From: Simmondsia chinensis
Taxonomy: Eukaryota; Streptophyta; Magnoliopsida; Caryophyllales; Simmondsiaceae
DNA: 64,000 bases
Direction of reading: 5' to 3'
Assembly (NCBI GenBank): GCA_018398585.1
Contig: JAGTTD010000015.1
Location: 4,283,001-4,347,000 of the forward strand
Positions 1-10,469 of the stretch are shown in pieces. The translations under genes were made by a program, and so were the position numbers. Under the pieces are notes generated by a model that saw only the letters and a program-made list of their open reading frames with translations, was not told the DNA's origin and ran no database searches. Each line of letters starts with the position of its first letter. The first letter of the stretch is position 1.

Positions 1-529
1 GATTGTATTCGAGTATTTGTAATAAGTTGAGGGCATTCACTTGATTTTAAGTAATAGTTGGTTGTATTGATATGTTTATATAACAGTGCATGAAAGACTC
101 TCGCAGCTTGATTGGAAATTCCATTTATAGACTTAAACCTATATTGGCTGTAACAATGTCACTTAGACTTTCGGTGCTCATTCTCAGGTAGGGTGGTTAT
201 AGCTATCATTTCTACAGATTGGATCTCGAACCAGAATGCTCTCTCACTATATTCTACAGTTTTCTTCATTGGTGGAGGCATAGCGCCCTCAGTTACAGAC
301 CATGGACAAAGTTGGGTGACGCTTTTTTTATGTTGTGCTTCCAATATTGGGATTTTCTTCTTAATCTGCCTTTTCTTTACTATGTGTTTTTTTTTTTAAT
401 TTTATTTGGATTGTTTTTTTAAATTATCTTTTAGGGACTATCTCTAATATAGATAAATTATTTAATATTTCAATTTTTACATAAAATTATCTCTAATTTT
501 ATCTTTTAGAAGCATTCAACAGTATAGCC
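1..529. other. Unassigned AT-rich sequence
   Basis: No gene is recognised here. A 61-codon open frame on the - strand (159-344) has ordinary composition and could be a relic exon, but it matches no family that I know. The rest is T-rich non-coding sequence. Confidence 0.4.
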
Positions 530-690
530 TTAAAACGTCCTCCGATTTTCAGTTTGTCTAGTTTTCGTTTTGAGGTGTCTCTTTATTATTCTTTCTTATA
601 CACGTTTTTATGTGCGTTAATCCAGTCCTTGTTTTTGCCAGTGTGCATATTTTGTATCACGACTTTTGTCGCTAATTATAGAAAAATTTA
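530..690 (+). mobile_element. Probable LINE 3' end fragment
   Basis: T/G-rich sequence ends with a cytosine/guanine-poor terminal motif of the form GCTAATTATAGAAAAA at about 672-687. Similar ends (GCTAATTA-C/T-C/G followed by A-run) occur at 5' truncated LINE copies near 9.9, 12.7 and 55.3 kb. I infer the 3' untranslated end of a related L1-type LINE. No target-site duplication was found. Confidence 0.35.
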
Positions 691-2190
691 ATAACTTTTA
701 TGTTCTTATAAATCACCTACTGTAGTATAATTTTCTTAATCAATTACATTTATGTCAATTAAAAGTGGTTAATTGAAAAAATTTAAAATTAAGAGGCAAT
801 TTTTTTAAAACTACAAAAAGTAATAATAATTAAGTAAAAATTAATGGTTTTTAAAGGGGGTTTTATTAAATAACTTTATAGCAGTATATAATTGACTTAT
901 AAAAAATTATTAGTTTAATAAAAGTGAATAATTATATATTAAATTAATAAAATAATAATAAAGGGTAAAAGAGAAGATAAAGATGAGAGAGTGGCAAGTG
1001 TTAAAGAGGTTGAGGTGTCCATTCAACAAATCATTTTCCTAAAATTACCATTTTGCCATCCTTTCTAATCACTATCAACACGTCAGTGATTAGGTTAGAG
1101 ATTGACACGCATGCATTCTTTATACATTTTGCCTTTTTTTTGGGATCTCGGTTTAACTTATTTGTTTTAATAAAATCTATATTTATGATGATGCAGCCCC
1201 GCCTCCTTTATCGGATAGCTTAGCAGTTAAGTCATAGACGGATTGGCGACGATGGCTTAGCGAGACCAGGAGGAACGCAGATTGAAGAGAGACACGGACA
1301 ACACCCTGGAGGTTGCTAGCAAGGGTAGTTGGTAGAAAGGATGGTAAGCATTGAAGATTAGAGTTTGAATTTGATTAGGAATTTAAGTTTAGGAAAATAT
1401 TTTAGATTAGAAAAGATTTTATTTTGATTTTATTCTTGATTTTATTTTAATTTTTTAGACATCACTAACCTCTGTTTAATGAGGGATGAGCTACGGTTTT
1501 GAGGCATTCGATTGTTGACGTTTATTTCGATGAGTTTTTAGTTCTTTCTATTCTCGGGTGTGAGGATTAGAAGTGAACTCTACGTTCCTCTTTGTTTTTA
1601 TTATTTATTAATAAAATTAAAGGGAAGGCTATTTGAATCCTTCCCGTTCCCCAAAAATCCCAATTATGTGCTGCATCATATGATTTATATTTTTATAGCA
1701 AAGTGTTTGAATATAAGTTTAAAAAAAAACTTACCTGTTATAATAAAAAAAATAACTGAATAATATAAATAATTAGAAATAATATGATAGAGAAAATTAT
1801 GATAATAGTTGGTTATGATAGACGTGAGTGTAGAGACGCATGAGCTTTAAAATGGGTGGTGGTGAGTGGAGTGGAGGTGTGATAACAAGTAAAATTAATT
1901 CATAGTGATGAAGATTTAAGGTTAAAATAGTCTTTTTGAAACAATTTTCTGAAATAAAGTTAGTTATGCGTTATATACTTTCAATAAACTTAAATTAAGT
2001 TTAGTTCTATATTTTAACCTTAATACAAAGTTCGATTAGCAATATCTTAAAAGTTCTTATGATTATTGTAGCATAAAAGGACACATTTTTATGTTACATG
2101 ATAACAGTAAGTAAATGTCTTATTAATAATATTTTGAACTATATAACTGATATTAATACGAAAAATAATTATAATATACATTAGTAGAAC
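691..2190. other. AT-rich intergenic DNA, no gene seen
   Basis: Low-complexity A/T-rich sequence with a more mixed patch at about 1,190-1,560 that could be part of an old LTR or other repeat. No coding frame, RNA gene or convincing terminal repeat was recognised. Confidence 0.4.
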
Positions 2191-4084
2191 CTTACGATTC
2201 TCGATTCGATCCTACGATTCCGATTTTAGAAGCTCCTGCCGGCTCTAAGTAGAATCCCAAGTCTAACAACCTTGCCCCCACCAAGGTTCAAATCTCACCT
2301 CTTCCAAACCTCCTCGCTTCAGTGGGGAAGAGGGTAGGTGAATGCATTACTAGTTTGACTAGTTTTAACTCGTGCCTCATATATACTAAAGTCCATGTAA
2401 AAATTATGTAACATTTAAAGAATAGTTGACAACTTCGTTTAATGTGGTTGATTGAAAAATTTTAGACTTTTGGAAGTTGTTTTCTGAAAATTAAAAAGTT
2501 ATAAATAGGTTATACGACTTTTATTGTATATATAAAAAATGGTACCCATGATTTATAAAAGAAAAAAAGAGCATTGATTTCATGATATGTAACTAGAATG
2601 ATAATGTGGTAATCGCAAAGATTATGTAGCAATCGAGTCCTTTCATAATGATCATCTAATTCTTCGAGTCCCCATTCCTCGTGTTCAATACCTCCCTGTT
2701 CTATTCCAAAATATATTTGTATATCACAATTATTTTTTGGATAAGTGAGGTTAGAATACGTATAATGAATCAAGGCATATAGCAAAATGGCTCTCTTAGA
2801 TAAGACATAGCAGGGGGTGCTCTCTACCGTCGTGGGGGAAAAAGCAAACCTGAAGCACTAGCCAAAGGCCGAAAAGGAGCACAAATGAAACGATCCAAGA
2901 GGCTCCTGAAGATCGAATTTCCAAATGTCGCAAAATGGATAGTGGTCAGAAATCACTGAGATCTCGACAACCAACAATGAAAGGAAAACTGTCATATATA
3001 CAATCATCAAATATAACAACAAAAACTTCAAGCATCCACGACGAACATCGGAAGCACCGAAAACATCATAGGCGGTCTTTTGAGGATTTTCAAAACATAA
3101 ATAAATCCATAACTCCTTCGTACGCGTGATTGATCCCATTGAACCACTGTTTAGGTGTGTTTATGTTCTTGGTGAATCTAACTTAGATGCGTTAATTTCT
3201 TGCGTGGATTCAACCTATGCTTCAATTAAGAAGGCTTTTATAGTTTTAGGCTTTTGTACGTAAAGTATGAGAAGAAATAAAGGATATGACTCAATCCAAG
3301 CGGCAGTTAGATTGGGAGCAGTGCAAAAGAACCCTTGAACATCTTATCTCTAGCACTTAAGAGTCTATAACTAAGTTGGAGGTAAGCTTGAGTGTTACCA
3401 GTCTATCTTGAGATCGAGTCAATCAGGTCTATACCTGACACCCTTGACTCAAAATACTCGTATAAGTTTTAGCTTAACAAGAATTTGGTGGAGTGAACAT
3501 GATTCGAGTTATAAGTATAAGACCGATGCTAAATCTTAGGTTTCCTTATTTAACAACCTAAAGATCTAACTTTTGCTCCCTAAAATCATGCAAAGCACTC
3601 TCAACATCCTAATCCTTAAACCACCATGATCTGCTGGGGATTTTTGCAGCTAAAAGCACGTGTGAAATAAACTGGTCTTCTCCTCCGCATCCTTTGACTT
3701 CTTCATAGCTATCCTTACGCCCATGTTTCCTTCAGCATTTCAAATAATTGCCTCAAGTTCGGGTTTGCCTTTCATGCAGCATCCTTAGTAACTGTGTCGA
3801 ACGCTGACTTTCCTTGAAATAAGTTTCCATCACATGTCAAGCTCGTTTCCTCATTAATCAAGATTGTGCCGTTCTCTCCTCCTCAAATTTGTTGGATAAA
3901 CACGATGTCATCGAGTTGTTTTTAAGGCGAAAAAGAAAGGTTGTTTGGGTCAAGAAGCAAACAACATTAATTAAGAAATACTTTGACAAAGATGTAAGCA
4001 ATGTGGTGATCAACAACTATTGTCAATTTTCTCTGGGGATGGAAAATTTGAAGTTTTCTCATTTTTTTAATCTCTTTTTATTAC
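2191..4084. other. Unassigned intergenic sequence
   Basis: Mixed-composition DNA without a supported gene. Overlapping open frames on both strands at 2,858-3,139 have no recognisable domain. A pol III box-B-like string (GGTTCAAATCTC) occurs near 2,284 but no complete tRNA or SINE head could be built around it. Confidence 0.4.
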
Positions 4085-4500
4085 TAAAAATCATCTAAAT
4101 TTAAGTGCGTTTCCCAAAAAAATTATAGATTTTTTAATTTTTCAGTATCATATCTAAACTTTTTAAAAATTTTCAATATCATACGTTGATGTGATGCCTG
4201 TTAACATTTGTTTGTTTTTGGTAATGGAGTATTCTGGAAAAAGGAGAAAAATAATTTTGAAAAATTGAAATTTATATTTAAAATTTTTTTTAAAAATATT
4301 TTATATATCTAAAAAATTTATAAATATTTAAAAAAATAGTTGATATATTTTTAAAAATATTTTTAAAAATATCACATCAGTAAAAATTAACGGACGTTAA
4401 CAGAATTACATTAAGGTGTGATATTAAAATTTTTTACAAAGTATAAGTGTGACATTGAAAAATTAGAAAATCTAAATAGTTTTTAAAATTGCATCTAATG
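4085..4500. mobile_element. Foldback MITE, family C
   Basis: The two ends are inverted copies of one another over roughly 90 bases: a left end reading through 'TTTTTAATTTTTCAGTATC' and a right end whose reverse complement reads 'TTCTAATTTTTCAATGTC'. There is no coding capacity. Related copies occur at about 36.9-37.6 kb and 56.5-56.9 kb. This fits a non-autonomous DNA transposon; the superfamily is not clear. Confidence 0.55.
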
Positions 4501-4958
4501 TTCTGAGAGCTGTGGGAGGCTATTTCCGAAAATTTAAAGATATATAAATCAATATAAAAATTTATCAACACATTTTTATCGTATAAATCCGATGGTGATA
4601 ATTTTTTAAAATTATTTTCATGACTTGGGGCACAAAAATTTATCTACTCAATTTATTTAAAATATAAAATATATCGCACGAAAAATGATTAGTCTTTGTA
4701 AGCACAATATAATATTCGATTTCCAGAAATTTCCAAGACTATGGTAAGTTTGAGGGATTCTAGTTGAATTTTGAAAGGTGCCTAGGTCAACAAGCTAAGT
4801 TACATTTGACAAGAAACAATATCAACTACATGTATAAATAAATCGAGCCGGCTCGCAAACCTTGAAAGCAGACTTGAAGTCTAGTCCAAGTCGAGCTCTA
4901 TTTCCTCAAATCTTCTTCTTAGCAGCTCTCATTAAAATGGATTACAGTTGAATTACAA

Positions 4959-5098
4959 CAACAACAACAACAACAACAACAGTCCCAGTGCCACATTGGC
5001 TCCCGCACTAAACAGGGTCTGGGGTGGTGGATGTACGCAACCTTCCCCATTTCGGGTGGAAGAGAAGCTGTTTTTGAGGACCCCCGTCCTGAAGATCG
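4959..5098 (-). mobile_element. TTG-tailed SINE, 5' truncated, with 16-bp TSD
   Basis: On the - strand this has the Au/TS-like SINE body (a GCGTACATCC core and a CCCTGTTTAG hairpin-like block) followed by a (TTG)n tail. It is flanked by perfect 16-bp copies of TACAGTTGAATTACAA at 4,943-4,958 and 5,099-5,114. It lacks the 5S rRNA-derived head seen in other copies in this window, so it is 5' truncated. Confidence 0.8.
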
Positions 5099-5343
5099 TA
5101 CAGTTGAATTACAAACTTAACAAATATAAACAAGCACAGTTGGATTATTTTCGGATGGCTCACACACAAATCCTGACCATTTTTGGGCTGTACAAATCGT
5201 TTATTCAAGAGTTCTCCTGAATATTTAATAGACAAGTCTGATTGTATAAATTTTTTTCAGATATCAAAATTCAAGTATCTTACCATTTGAACGAACCCAT
5301 TTAATCAGTAAATCTATGTACAGTCATTCATGATTAATAGTAG

Positions 5344-5630
5344 TGTTAGAGTATAAAACTATACCTAGACCTCCACCCATCCGCCTAAACTTTTGGTAAA
5401 ATTGATTCTTTGACGTGGTATTAGAGCCTTGTTGACGAAGATGTTATGAGTTCGAATCTCAACATCCCCCACTTTCAATATTAAAGCAATTGAAGCACAA
5501 AGTATGAGGTGGGCCAGTGTATTATCTACGCTTCAAGCTTAATTGGCATTCGCGTGAGGAAACATGTTAGAGCATAAAACTATACCTGAATCTTCACCCA
5601 TCAGTTTAAGCTTTTAAAAAAAGTTAGTTT
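5344..5630 (+). mobile_element. TRIM-like LTR element with Met-tRNA primer site
   Basis: A short LTR-like unit starts with TGTTAGAGTATAAAACTATA at 5,344 and ends near 5,415. It is followed at once by TGGTATTAGAGCC, one mismatch from the initiator-Met tRNA primer-binding site. A second LTR-like copy starts with TGTTAGAGCATAAAACTATA at 5,565, after a purine-rich GTGAGGAAAC stretch. The internal region is only about 150 bp and non-coding, as expected of a terminal-repeat retrotransposon in miniature. The second LTR is interrupted by the LINE insertion that follows. Confidence 0.55.
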
Positions 5631-5648
5631 AGGAATTCACTTGTCAAA

Positions 5649-6091
5649 GGAAAAGGAAAAGGTGTTTGGGCTCGGAGTCCTTGTTTTCCTTAGAGGAATT
5701 GCGGAGGAGTTGTTGTTGCTTTTTGGTTTGTTCCGTGTTTCGTGCTGCGAAGCAGGTTGTGTTTCGGTCTTCTTGGGAGCAGCTTGCTTGTTTTGTGCTC
5801 TTTGTTGGATTGAGCTGGTTCTCTGTTGGTTTGTTGGTCTTTTTGGTGTTGGGGTGTGCTGGGTTGTAGGCTATTACTTTTGGTGGGTTGCTGCTCCTTT
5901 GGTTCCTTTTTCCAGGGCTTTGGTGTTGTTGCCTGTTGTGTCTTTTTCTTTTGGGGGTTTTTTGGTGTCTTGGGTTGTTCGTGTAGGGTTTTGCTTCCTG
6001 TTTGGTTCTTATTTGTGTGGAAGTCATGTTTCATGTTTAATTTGATTAATGATTAATCTCTCAATTATAAAAAAAAAAAAAAAAAAAAAAA
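5649..6091 (+). mobile_element. 5'-truncated LINE with poly(A) and 18-bp TSD
   Basis: This is a 440-bp G/T-rich insert ending in a run of more than 20 adenines. Perfect 18-bp duplications AGGAATTCACTTGTCAAA flank it at 5,631-5,648 and 6,092-6,109. Poly(A), a long target duplication and severe 5' truncation are the signature of L1-type target-primed reverse transcription. Open frames through the insert on both strands are by-products of its skewed composition. The intact duplication suggests a fairly recent insertion. Confidence 0.8.
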
Positions 6092-6283
6092 AGGAATTCA
6101 CTTGTCAAAATCTCACTCCCTTTGATGACATATGATATAACATAAGCTATCAAATGGCTAAAAAGTAACCAAATAGTTGAGTTCGTATGAAAGGTATGTG
6201 TACTTAAAATATCCAAAAAATTAGTATCTACCCTTCTAGCATGATGCAACACTTACAATTGTAAATTCATGGTTTGGTAAGAA

Positions 6284-6500
6284 TGTTAGATATCCTGTGT
6301 TTGTCTTGATACATGTGTCGAGTTATTTAGTTATGACATTTGTCCGTTAATAAGTCGGGTTTTCAGGTGGAGTTGGATCACATATCAGCTGAAATGGTAT
6401 CAGAGTCGGGCTAGTTTCCATGTTTTGGGCCTCCGGTGTTGATATCTACGTTTTGAGTATTGATTTACACTGTGTGTGAGGAGGAATCGAACGTTCCATA
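6284..6500 (+). mobile_element. Possible TRIM/LTR remnant with primer-binding site
   Basis: TGTTAGATATCCTG at 6,284 resembles an LTR start. TGGTATCAGAG at 6,395-6,405 is an exact match to the initiator-Met primer-binding site, which would make the LTR about 110 bp. A GTGTGAGGAGG stretch near 6,473 could be a polypurine tract. No second LTR was found. Confidence 0.35.
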
Positions 6501-6544
6501 CTGTGTTCGAAATCGATTATTGTCTCATACGTGTTTGTTATCGA

Positions 6545-6850
6545 AGCTTGATAGCTGATCGAGCCGTGTTCGAGTGGGCTTGAAAGCTTAATGAGCCTAG
6601 TATGAGCAAAAGGGTGCTCAGCTTGTTAAAGTTCGTGAACAGTTTGATAAGTGCTCGATAAGGGATTGTTAAAAACTAGTTAAGGCTCATTAACAATCAA
6701 TATTAGCTAAAAATGGTTCAATAATGGCATAATAGTGACTCTAATAGCTTAGCTCGGTAGCATGCTCCACTCGGTAGTAAGCTCAGCTCAGTTGTGAGCT
6801 TGAACCGTTTTGATAACAAGCTCGAATTGGTTTGATTAGGCTAACAAGTT
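6545..6850. repeat. AGCTCG/GAGCTT-rich degenerate repeat
   Basis: Irregular reiteration of GAGCTTG, GAGCTCG and GCTCGA-like words without a fixed period. Similar blocks recur at about 13.0-13.4, 36.5-36.7, 37.8-38.4, 55.4-55.5 and 61.4-61.6 kb, which suggests copies of a common plant repeat and not a local expansion. Confidence 0.5.
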
Positions 6851-7025
6851 GAGCCACCGAACATCAAACATACTAAAATCTTATAGAACCAAGCTCGAAT
6901 GAAAGTTTTGAAAGTTCGTAAGATCTCGTTGCATCCCTTCTTGCCCGTCTTGCATATGATTAGGGTCAATATCTTCTTGAAAAGAACTAGAAGGTTGATT
7001 TTGACAAATAGGCTAGGATTAGCTA

Positions 7026-7231
7026 AAAAAAGGCGACATACACAGTGCCCCAAGGGCTCCCACCTAAGCAGGGTCTAGGGAGGACGGATGTACGCAGCCT
7101 TCCCCCTTCAGGATATTACCCCTGAAGAGAGGTTGTTTCCGAGTGCCCCTAACCTGGGTGAGGACTTCCTCGGAGGTCACCCATCCTAGTACTGCTCTCG
7201 CCCAAGCACGTTTAACTTCGGAGTTCTAATG
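7026..7231 (-). mobile_element. 5S rRNA-headed SINE, nearly full length
   Basis: Read on the - strand, this begins inside a 5S rRNA sequence (CATTAGAACTCCGAAGTTAA, then GCTTGGGCGAGAGCAGTACT and GATGGGTGACCTCC). It then passes into the SINE body with GGCTGCGTACATCC and CCCTGCTTAGGTGGGAGCCC. All 5S internal promoter blocks (box A, intermediate element, box C) are recognisable. A short repeated ATTAGCTA flanks both sides (about 7,018-7,025 and 7,234-7,241). It is truncated at the first part of the 5S head. Confidence 0.75.
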
Positions 7232-7249
7232 GAATTAGCTAGCAAATTG

Positions 7250-8257
7250 AAATTATAAATGTGATACATGATTAGGATAATAACTATAAAATACGCCTGT
7301 GCTCAAAAAAAATAAATATAAAATATGTCAATTTTTTATTAAACATTCAACGGATTAGGATTAAAACTCATTTACTTTTTTAATGTAAGTTACCTATATT
7401 TAGCACAAATTAATAGCGAAATTAATTTTCCTTTTGCATTTTTAGCTTTCCCTTTCATCTGCAATTTTTATTTTCCATATTTTATTTGGGAAACATGTTT
7501 AAGAGTGAAAAATTGTCATAGTTTTCTAGTATTGAAAACTGAAAAATATGTTTAAGTGATTGCAGTTTGCCAATTTTTCAAAAATTGAAAATGATACGTA
7601 AGTAATACCCGTAAATTTGAAAATTAAATAATACGATTCGAACCCTGTCCGAACAATCATGTCATCGGGTTCGAGTATAAGTATCACTTTGATACACAAT
7701 TCTAAAGTGCAGACCACCTACTCATACTGCTTAATGGCATATAAAGAAAAAGAATAATTCATTATTGTATAAAACAAATATAATCTATACATATAACATG
7801 CTAAGTCTTGTATTTTTGGGGCCATATTCGTCTTTATGTCATCTCATACAACAACAACATCATTATCATTACGGACTACCGCACTTTCTCTACCATACAA
7901 AGTAAATGATGTATTTATTTAGTCGTTTATTCACACACTATTGGAATTATCTTTTGTCGTATTGGTGGATGGTTTGGTATAAACCGAAACAAGTTCTCCC
8001 ATGCGAGTGTCGCTTTAAAAATGGAAAACTTAGACTTCAGTACGTAAAATGCACGCTCTATTACGTTCCGCAAAGATGAGTGTCATTAAAAAAACTCACA
8101 CGGTCCTCTTATGCATACCCGGCCTTGAAGGGCTATGGGTCGGAGGTTAGAATTAATAGCAAGGATGTGAGAACATGAGAGAAAGAGAAAAAAGTTGACT
8201 GTGAGAGAGAAAAGAAAAAAAACTTGCAAGGAATACAAAGATAGAAAATTCTGAAAA
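7250..8257. other. Intergenic DNA, nothing recognised
   Basis: AT-rich non-coding sequence, including fragments resembling the foldback MITEs elsewhere in the window (about 7,490-7,610). No gene or RNA gene is supported. Confidence 0.4.
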
Positions 8258-8270
8258 ACAGTTTCAAATT

Positions 8271-8463
8271 AAAAAAGGCAACATTCCCAGTACCCTAAGG
8301 ACTCCAGCCTAAACAGGGTCTAGGGGGTGGATGTACACAGTCTTTCTCCTTCAAGGTACCCTGAAAAAAGGTTATTTTTGAGAACCCGCAACCTTAGGGG
8401 TGCAACACAAAAACTTCACAGGAGGTTACCTATTCTGGTACTACTCTCGTCCAAGCACGTTTA
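8271..8463 (-). mobile_element. 5S rRNA-headed SINE with 13-bp TSD
   Basis: On the - strand it starts in the 5S box A region (TTAAACGTGCTTGG) and continues through 5S box C-like sequence. It ends in the Au-like body (GTGTACATCCACC, then CCCTGTTTAGGC). It is flanked by ACAGTTTCAAATT (8,258-8,270) and ACAGTTTTAAATT (8,464-8,476), matching at 12 of 13 positions. It is 5' truncated within the 5S head and lacks an obvious TTG tail. Confidence 0.78.
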
Positions 8464-8479
8464 ACAGTTTTAAATTTTT

Positions 8480-9499
8480 TTCCAAAAGAGAAAGAAAACT
8501 GTTTTCGTGAAAAACTGGGCTTGTAAACAACTTTTTCAATTTTCTAGTTTTTCAGGAAAATTTATCAAGAGAACTAGAAATTCTCTATTATAAAATGGCC
8601 CCTAAGTGTCACAACAATTTTTTTTGTGCAAAAAATCATCAAATTATTTTGCAAGATAATTATACATAATCAGAATTATATTTCATTTTAAAATTTTCCA
8701 ACAAAAATCTATCAAGTTTAGGCACAATGACACCTAAATAATAAAAATTTAAATTGTAATGCACTTAAGTGATACAATTTTTAAACTTTAATATATTTTA
8801 TTATATATATTAAAATTTATATTATTTAGATAATAAATACTTAAATTTTAAAATATCGAAGTGACAATTTTCTAAGTGGATAAGGTTAAGGTTAGGTTTC
8901 TTTGAGGAGCCCATAGAAAGTAAAAGGAGCGCCACCGAAACGCTGTTTAGCGTGTTGAAATTGGCCACCTTTACAAATTGGTTTTCGCACCCTCTTTCAT
9001 TAGATTTTGACCCTACCTTTTAAAGTTATAAAAATTATTTTTATTTTAATATCTCACATTTGTTTTAATAATAAAAATGATACTGATCTTTTTAAATTAA
9101 TAAAAAAAAATTTAAGCTTTTATCGTATTAATAAAAAGGTCATTATCTATCGTAATGACGTCTTTTTTCATCGAAGGAATTCATGTGGCAACTGGTTTTT
9201 ATTCTTACTTTGTAAGTACGAGATTTGATATGTTGTACTATGTAGAAATTATTCGTTTTCGCTTAGTTTGTTTAAAAATATGGTTTTAGAAAGGTATTTT
9301 TGTTATTTTACTGTAGCATTAATAAAAAAAGTTGTCACTTCAGCTCTGTGGATGGAAAATAACATCATCACCTTAGGGTGTAGATTTTTTTTATTAATAC
9401 TATTGACTTTTTTTTAATTAATATGACAAAAATTCAATAACATTTTTATTAATTCAAAAAATATTAATATCATTTTTATTATTTTAAAAATATGAGGGT
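8480..9499. other. AT-rich intergenic DNA
   Basis: Poly-A/T-rich sequence with foldback-type segments near 8,490-8,600 and 9,000-9,500. A partial unit of the 105-bp repeat described downstream is visible at about 8,998-9,035. No gene is seen. Confidence 0.4.
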
Positions 9500-10420
9500 A
9501 ATGAAATTCGATCCCGTATTCATTAGATTTTGATCCTACCATTTAAAATTATAAACCCCAATTCTTCAGATCAATAAGGAGAGGGTATGGAATATTTCGC
9601 AATTAGTGGAATTTGAATTTTTTTGGATAATTAGCGAGAGAAAACTCGCGATATCAAAGTTGGGATTCCTGGTTGTTCTAAGTGCTTTGCTTCGATAGAT
9701 TATGAGCTTGAGTGTCCGATATTCCTGTCTTTTATCTTGTCCTATCCTCCCTGATGGTGTTTGAGGCTCTTAGTGTTTGTCTGTTTTTGTTTGTATTACT
9801 CGTTGTTCTGTTTTCCGTTGTTTTGATCCTCTTCCTTGCACTGGTTGATTCAGTGCTTGTTTGTTCGAGTTGCCTGTTATGTATCGCGATTCTATGGCTA
9901 ATTATCGAAAAAAAGCTGACATCTCATAATGATACCCAAGATACACATATAATACGGGAAAAAGGGAAAATAACAAGAAATACCTCAACAATTTCAAGGG
10001 ACCGACTCGATACACTCAAAGCCAAAAAACACAGTAACCACACCAAAACATCTTGGGAATATTTCGCTATTAGCGGGATTTGATCTCGGTTCATTAAATT
10101 TTGACCCTGCCATTTAAAGTTATAAACCCCATTTTTTTTGGTTCGTAATGGGAAGTGGGGAGTATTTTGCTATTAGTGGGATTTGATCTCAAGTTCATTA
10201 GATTTTGACCCTGCTATTTAAAATTACAAACCTTATTTTTTTAGGTCAGTGATGAGGGGTGGGAAGTATTTCGCTATTAGTGGAAGTCGATCCCGGGGTC
10301 CCTAGATTTTGACCCTATCGTCTAAATTTATATTTATAAACCTGATCTTTTTATGTAGATAAGGAGGGCGGGGAGTATTTCTCTATTAGTGGGATTCGAG
10401 CTCGGGTGGCATCTTTGGCT
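9500..10420 (+). repeat. Degenerate tandem array, about 105-bp unit
   Basis: Successive units contain GATTTTGACCCT, then ATTTAAAATTATAAACC, then GGGAGTATTTCGCTATTAGT. The TTTTGACCCT word recurs near 10,099, 10,205 and 10,306, with an earlier unit near 9,527. The array is split by an inserted LINE end at about 9,645-10,055. It has no coding potential. Confidence 0.65.
9690..9917 (+). mobile_element. LINE 3' end fragment inside the tandem array
   Basis: T/G-rich sequence ends in GGCTAATTATCGAAAAAAAG near 9,897-9,916. This is the same type of terminus seen at 12.7 and 55.3 kb. A 123-codon open frame through it is a consequence of composition. It is interpreted as the 3' untranslated end of a 5'-truncated L1-type LINE. 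Confidence 0.5.
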
Positions 10421-10469
10421 CTTAACGATCATCACCACTACATCACAACGTAGTATTTAAAATCTCATT

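Noticed and set aside
159..344. 61-codon - strand frame near the window start
   Set aside because: Plausible composition but no family match and no neighbouring exon; left as unassigned.
2858..3139. 93-codon - strand frame with hydrophobic middle
   Set aside because: An opposite-strand frame overlaps it, no family is recognised and no splice or start evidence exists; possibly part of an unidentified repeat.
5416..5470. tRNA gene (tRNA-like start and TTCGAATC box B-like word)
   Set aside because: It is the primer-binding site and internal part of a TRIM-like element; no cloverleaf can be formed.
5641..6045. 134-codon open frame on + and long frames on -
   Set aside because: They lie wholly in a LINE 3' end with poly(A) and an 18-bp duplication; the frames follow from G/T-rich composition.
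7145..7231. Cassandra TRIM, whose LTRs also carry 5S sequence
   Set aside because: The 5S part is joined to an Au/TS-like SINE body, and no LTR ends or primer-binding site are nearby.
9712..10083. 123-codon open frame
   Set aside because: It runs from a LINE 3' end into the tandem array and has no domain.
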